NCBI GenBank assembly: GCA_023525975.1
Contig: CM042044.1
Coordinates: 15,052,501-15,116,500 of the forward strand
Direction: 5' to 3'
From: Smallanthus sonchifolius
Taxonomy: Eukaryota; Streptophyta; Magnoliopsida; Asterales; Asteraceae
Length of the DNA: 64,000 bases
Shown here piece by piece: positions 61,197-64,000 of the stretch. The notes under the pieces are model-generated. The model did no database searches, had not been told where the DNA came from, and saw only the letters and a list, made by a program, of their open reading frames with translations. The first letter of the stretch is position 1; the number at the start of each line of letters is the position of its first letter. Position numbers and translations under genes: made by a program.

Positions 61197-61987
61197 TTAT
61201 TAATGTTACGGCTACGTTTTCGTTTAAATTTTATAACGATAAGTCTGAAGCTCGCGGCAGAGGCCCAACTCTGAACTTAAACTTGTAATGAGACCAAATG
61301 AATCATTTTTTTCGATATAAATTTATTTGAAAATGGAGTTTTATTCGAAATAAAGTATTTTTTTGGTATCGTAGTCTATATTGTGTGTCGTTACCGTTGT
61401 GTTATTATAACTAACCAAACCTATTATCAGCGAATTATGCGACCTGACATTCATCTCGAAGCGTGGGTATTCAACTAGTTTACGATCATATCTTCTGACG
61501 TATACTAAGAAAAAATGTAATTTAACGTAACAGTTGTAAATTTTGTTAACTTAAGTTTTAAAATATTTTTTTTTAATTGTGTATTAATTTCTTATATGTA
61601 ATTAATAAATGTTAGTGTAAATTTTTATTTAATAGTATAAAGATTTTGACCCAATAAACAAACAAATACATCTATGACTTTGTTTTTCTATCTTTTTTTT
61701 TTCTATTACCCCACTGCTAAGGAGCTTATAATAATACAATTCCGACTGAAAATAAAGATCACATAGACTATGCATAGACTAGAACCAGATATATAACACA
61801 CAGGTTTAAAGAAAAAAAAGGCTAAATGGCTAAAAACGTTAGGTTTAAGCAAATTAAAGGTCATATGCTCAAAGTGACATCTAAGGGGTAATTAAAAGGT
61901 ATGGATTAGAAACAAAAAGGCGAAAACAAAGGGTTAATCTTAATGTCTTAAACACTTTTGTGTAAAGATCCAGTCATGGTCTTGAAA
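61197..61987. other. Repeat-derived AT-rich stretch
   Basis: 61230-61480 continues the 59.5-kb repeat family. 61507-61640 is a diverged copy of the H1 interior (compare 60880-60980). No gene. Confidence 0.45.
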
Positions 61988-62300
61988 TCTATATCTATAC
62001 TATATAATAAATAAAGGTTTTAAGATGACATTTGTCACTCACACATGCCTTCTTAACATTTTTTTTCCCGCCTCTCTCTTCTATTAATTATACAATTTTT
62101 TTTTATTTTTTTATAATTTTTATTTCCCGCATCTCTCGTATTAAATAATAATGACTTCTATATTTACTTTTACAAAACGTTTTTAATTTAAAAAAATAGG
62201 TTTTTCAATACTAGAAAACTAGGCATGTTCGGTCGCAAAACAGTCGCAATTGTCCTGTTACGGCCGTTTTGCGACCAAAAATGCGGTGAGAAAAAATGCA
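61988..62300 (+). mobile_element. H2: Helitron-like 5' end, 3' end unresolved
   Basis: TCTATATCTATACTATATAA after an A, followed by a CCCGCCTCTCTC segment shared in inverted orientation with H1. A separate hairpin GGTCGCAAAAC / GTTTTGCGACC is at 62231-62275. Confidence 0.4.
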
Positions 62301-63611
62301 AGTCGCTATTGCCCTATTACCTGTTAATAATGCTTGTTTTTTTAAATATAACCAATTATCAAAATTTCAAAATCTACTAAAATTCCCCGAAATATATTTA
62401 TATACAAATCAACCAAACTTATAAAAAATCTCATAAAATAAATATATATTCAAACTACTATACAAATTCATAAATTTCTAAACAAAATATAGAATAATCA
62501 AACAAAAGATCTTTAAAAAAAGTTTAAATTAACTATGAGCTGGTCTTTCTTCCATTTCATTGAGTTGAACACTAAAGCTAAGAAGAATACATCATGCCTG
62601 CTCAAACAAAAGATGATGAGTCGAAGTTTTACAATTAAACATAACCGGTAATAATTTAATGTAATGAAACTAAAGAATAGAATATGATAAGTCACCTCCA
62701 AGAGTGTGTTGAGAACATATTTGCAAGACCTTGAAGATGCACCCATTAAGCTGAAGTCAAAAGTCTTTGCAACCTCGTAAATAAAAAGGGTTTAAATGCA
62801 GTGGAGAATAAGTGGAAGAAAAAAGTTAAACCTAAATGGAGCAACAAGTACCTTAGCTGCTAAACAAGAAACAAGTTTATAAGGACCAAACTAGGTAATT
62901 TTTTCCCCTCTTATGTACTTTTTTAATTTACCTGTTTGGGATAAAAGCATGCCAAATAGAATGCAAGGCAAAGGGGTTCCAAATGATAATAAAGGTAAAG
63001 GCAGTAATGAGGGGAATAAAGGCGGCACTACATCTTAGATCATAAAAAAATAACGCTTTGAGTTATCAGGGGAAGGGTTCCGGGTAAAATGTTGATAAAC
63101 CTAAATCGAAATTGCCATCAACATGCCATAAACCTAAATCAGAAATTATGTTCGTAAAATGTCTAGATATCCTCCCGCGTTAATTTAGAATAGAGGTGGC
63201 AAGATGGGCAGGTAGGACAAGGGTTGTATCAGGTCAAATGGGTTCAGGTCGGATTTGGTTTGGTCAAGTTGCAACCACTTTTTTCATCTTAGGAGGTTTT
63301 ATAAATAATAGAGGTGGCAATTACTAATATAACAAGTTAATTCTTTGATAAACATGCACTAAAACAAATGAATTTTTCAGGAATCGGGACGGGTTACCCT
63401 AATACACCCGAGAATCCCGAAATGCTCAGCCCTGGGTCCTGGCCATACCTCTCCTATATATCCTTTTCTGATCCACTAAAAATGGAGAAAGAAACTTATG
63501 AGAATAAAAATGCAAACATTTTAATAGTAAATTTAATAAAACTTACAACAAAGGGCTTTCAATCTGTTGTTTGAACCCATATATCCAACTTAAGATGTAT
63601 GTAACATAGTT
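62301..63611. other. No supported gene; possible non-recognised exons
   Basis: On the minus strand a segment with acceptor TTGACTTCAG and donor GAG/GTGACT brackets about 55 bases (62752-62698), but its peptide is not recognised. A GGTTCAGGTCGG-type low-complexity piece is near 63240. Otherwise nothing. Confidence 0.3.
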
Positions 63612-63968
63612 AATAATCCATCCATATAATGACATCACAAGGTATACCTTGATCTCTAATGTCTTGCCAATCTGCACAGTAAAAAGCAAACGGAAGATAA
63701 CAAACATTTAATGTGACAACTACAAATTCTTTCTATTTAATTAGCGCATTTAACATACCTCATGGACACGCAAATCAGAGTCATAGCTAAAACGACATTG
63801 TTGATGTCCTAGTGACCACGTTGGTGGCATGAACACAGTTCCTACCAACAAAAATACCAATTTTCATATATAAAGACATACAATTTTTTTAAATATTATA
63901 AACACGTAGTTCAGGAATTACCAACTTTTAAAGATATCCCATCAAGAATCTTTCTTTCTGGCAGATAA
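63612..63968 (-). pseudogene. GH31 alpha-glucosidase-like gene fragment, three exons
   Basis: Exons on the minus strand: 63968-63922 (47 bp, after acceptor CTTCAG, ending G before donor GTAATT), 63841-63759 (83 bp, between acceptor GTTGGTAG and donor GTATGT) and from 63671 (acceptor CTGTGCAG). Phases agree: exon 1 ends with one base of a Gly codon completed by exon 2, which reads GTVFMPPTWSLGHQQC then RFSYDSDLRVHE, the start of the catalytic barrel of plant GH31 enzymes. Exon 3 starts IGKT and, after a one-base loss, reads RDQGIPCDVI then WMD, followed by a stop. Introns are 80-90 bp. Plant GH31 enzymes hydrolyse alpha-glucosides. The frameshift suggests a pseudogene; the 5' exons would lie beyond the right edge. 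Confidence 0.65.
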
Positions 63969-64000
63969 CTGAAGTCATGAAAACAGAGTATATATCAGCA

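Noticed and set aside
62513..62746. 77-residue minus-strand ORF
   Set aside because: No homologue recognised, no promoter context, in AT-rich repeat-derived DNA; at most it contains one splice-bounded segment.
63368..63574. 68-residue + strand ORF with Pro/Gly-rich start
   Set aside because: The sequence resembles dispersed non-coding repeats and has no recognisable domain.

Overview
This window is plant nuclear DNA made almost entirely of nested LTR retrotransposons. The elements point to Asteraceae: SIRE/Maximus-type Ty1-copia elements that carry a large extra ORF after pol (a protein family I recall as abundant in composite genomes such as Tanacetum and Artemisia), Tekay-like Ty3-gypsy chromoviruses and an Athila/Tat-type gypsy. 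I see no rRNA gene, no bona fide tRNA gene and no CRISPR array. The only host-gene signal is a three-exon fragment of a GH31 glucosidase-like gene at the right edge.

The nesting can be rebuilt from target-site duplications (TSDs). The outer host is an Athila/Tat-type element on the + strand, A1 (15305-59096), cut in two places. (1) At 15304/15305 it carries gypsy G1 (minus strand, 9591-15304, left part outside the window). G1 is cut at 9590/9591 by copia C2 (minus), whose gag is cut at 7521/7522 by copia C1 (minus, 1-7521). (2) At 15880 it carries the 38.4-kb copia C3 (+, 15880-54266, TSD TTGAT). C3 holds gypsy G2 (minus, 17487-28668, TSD GTTGT), a gypsy-like element X with an unresolved left end (about 30.9-39.5 kb; its 3' LTR holds solo LTR S2, 35097-37136, TSD CAGGT), and gypsy G3 (+, 41099-51551, TSD AACAC). 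The 5' LTR of G3 holds solo LTR S1 (41821-43468, TSD ACAAC).

Every coding region is broken by stops or frameshifts, many at TGG, CAA, CAG or CGA codons as expected from decay of methylated cytosine. The best preserved pieces are the C1 protease-integrase ORF and the G3 pol region. The right end (59.1-64 kb) is AT-rich and holds a diverged tandem repeat, a small non-autonomous Helitron and the GH31 exons.

Three signals stand out. First, both copia elements carry the extra ORF behind a promoter-like spacer that reuses the repeat words of their own LTR, which suggests a second, U3-like promoter; in C3 the spacer also has a TATA box and a candidate leader intron. Second, the LTRs of unrelated families here carry arrays of short inverted repeats; in G3 one unit shows a compensatory base-pair change. 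Third, the gypsy LTRs of G1, G2 and X contain a tRNA-like A-box/B-box module followed by a T-run.
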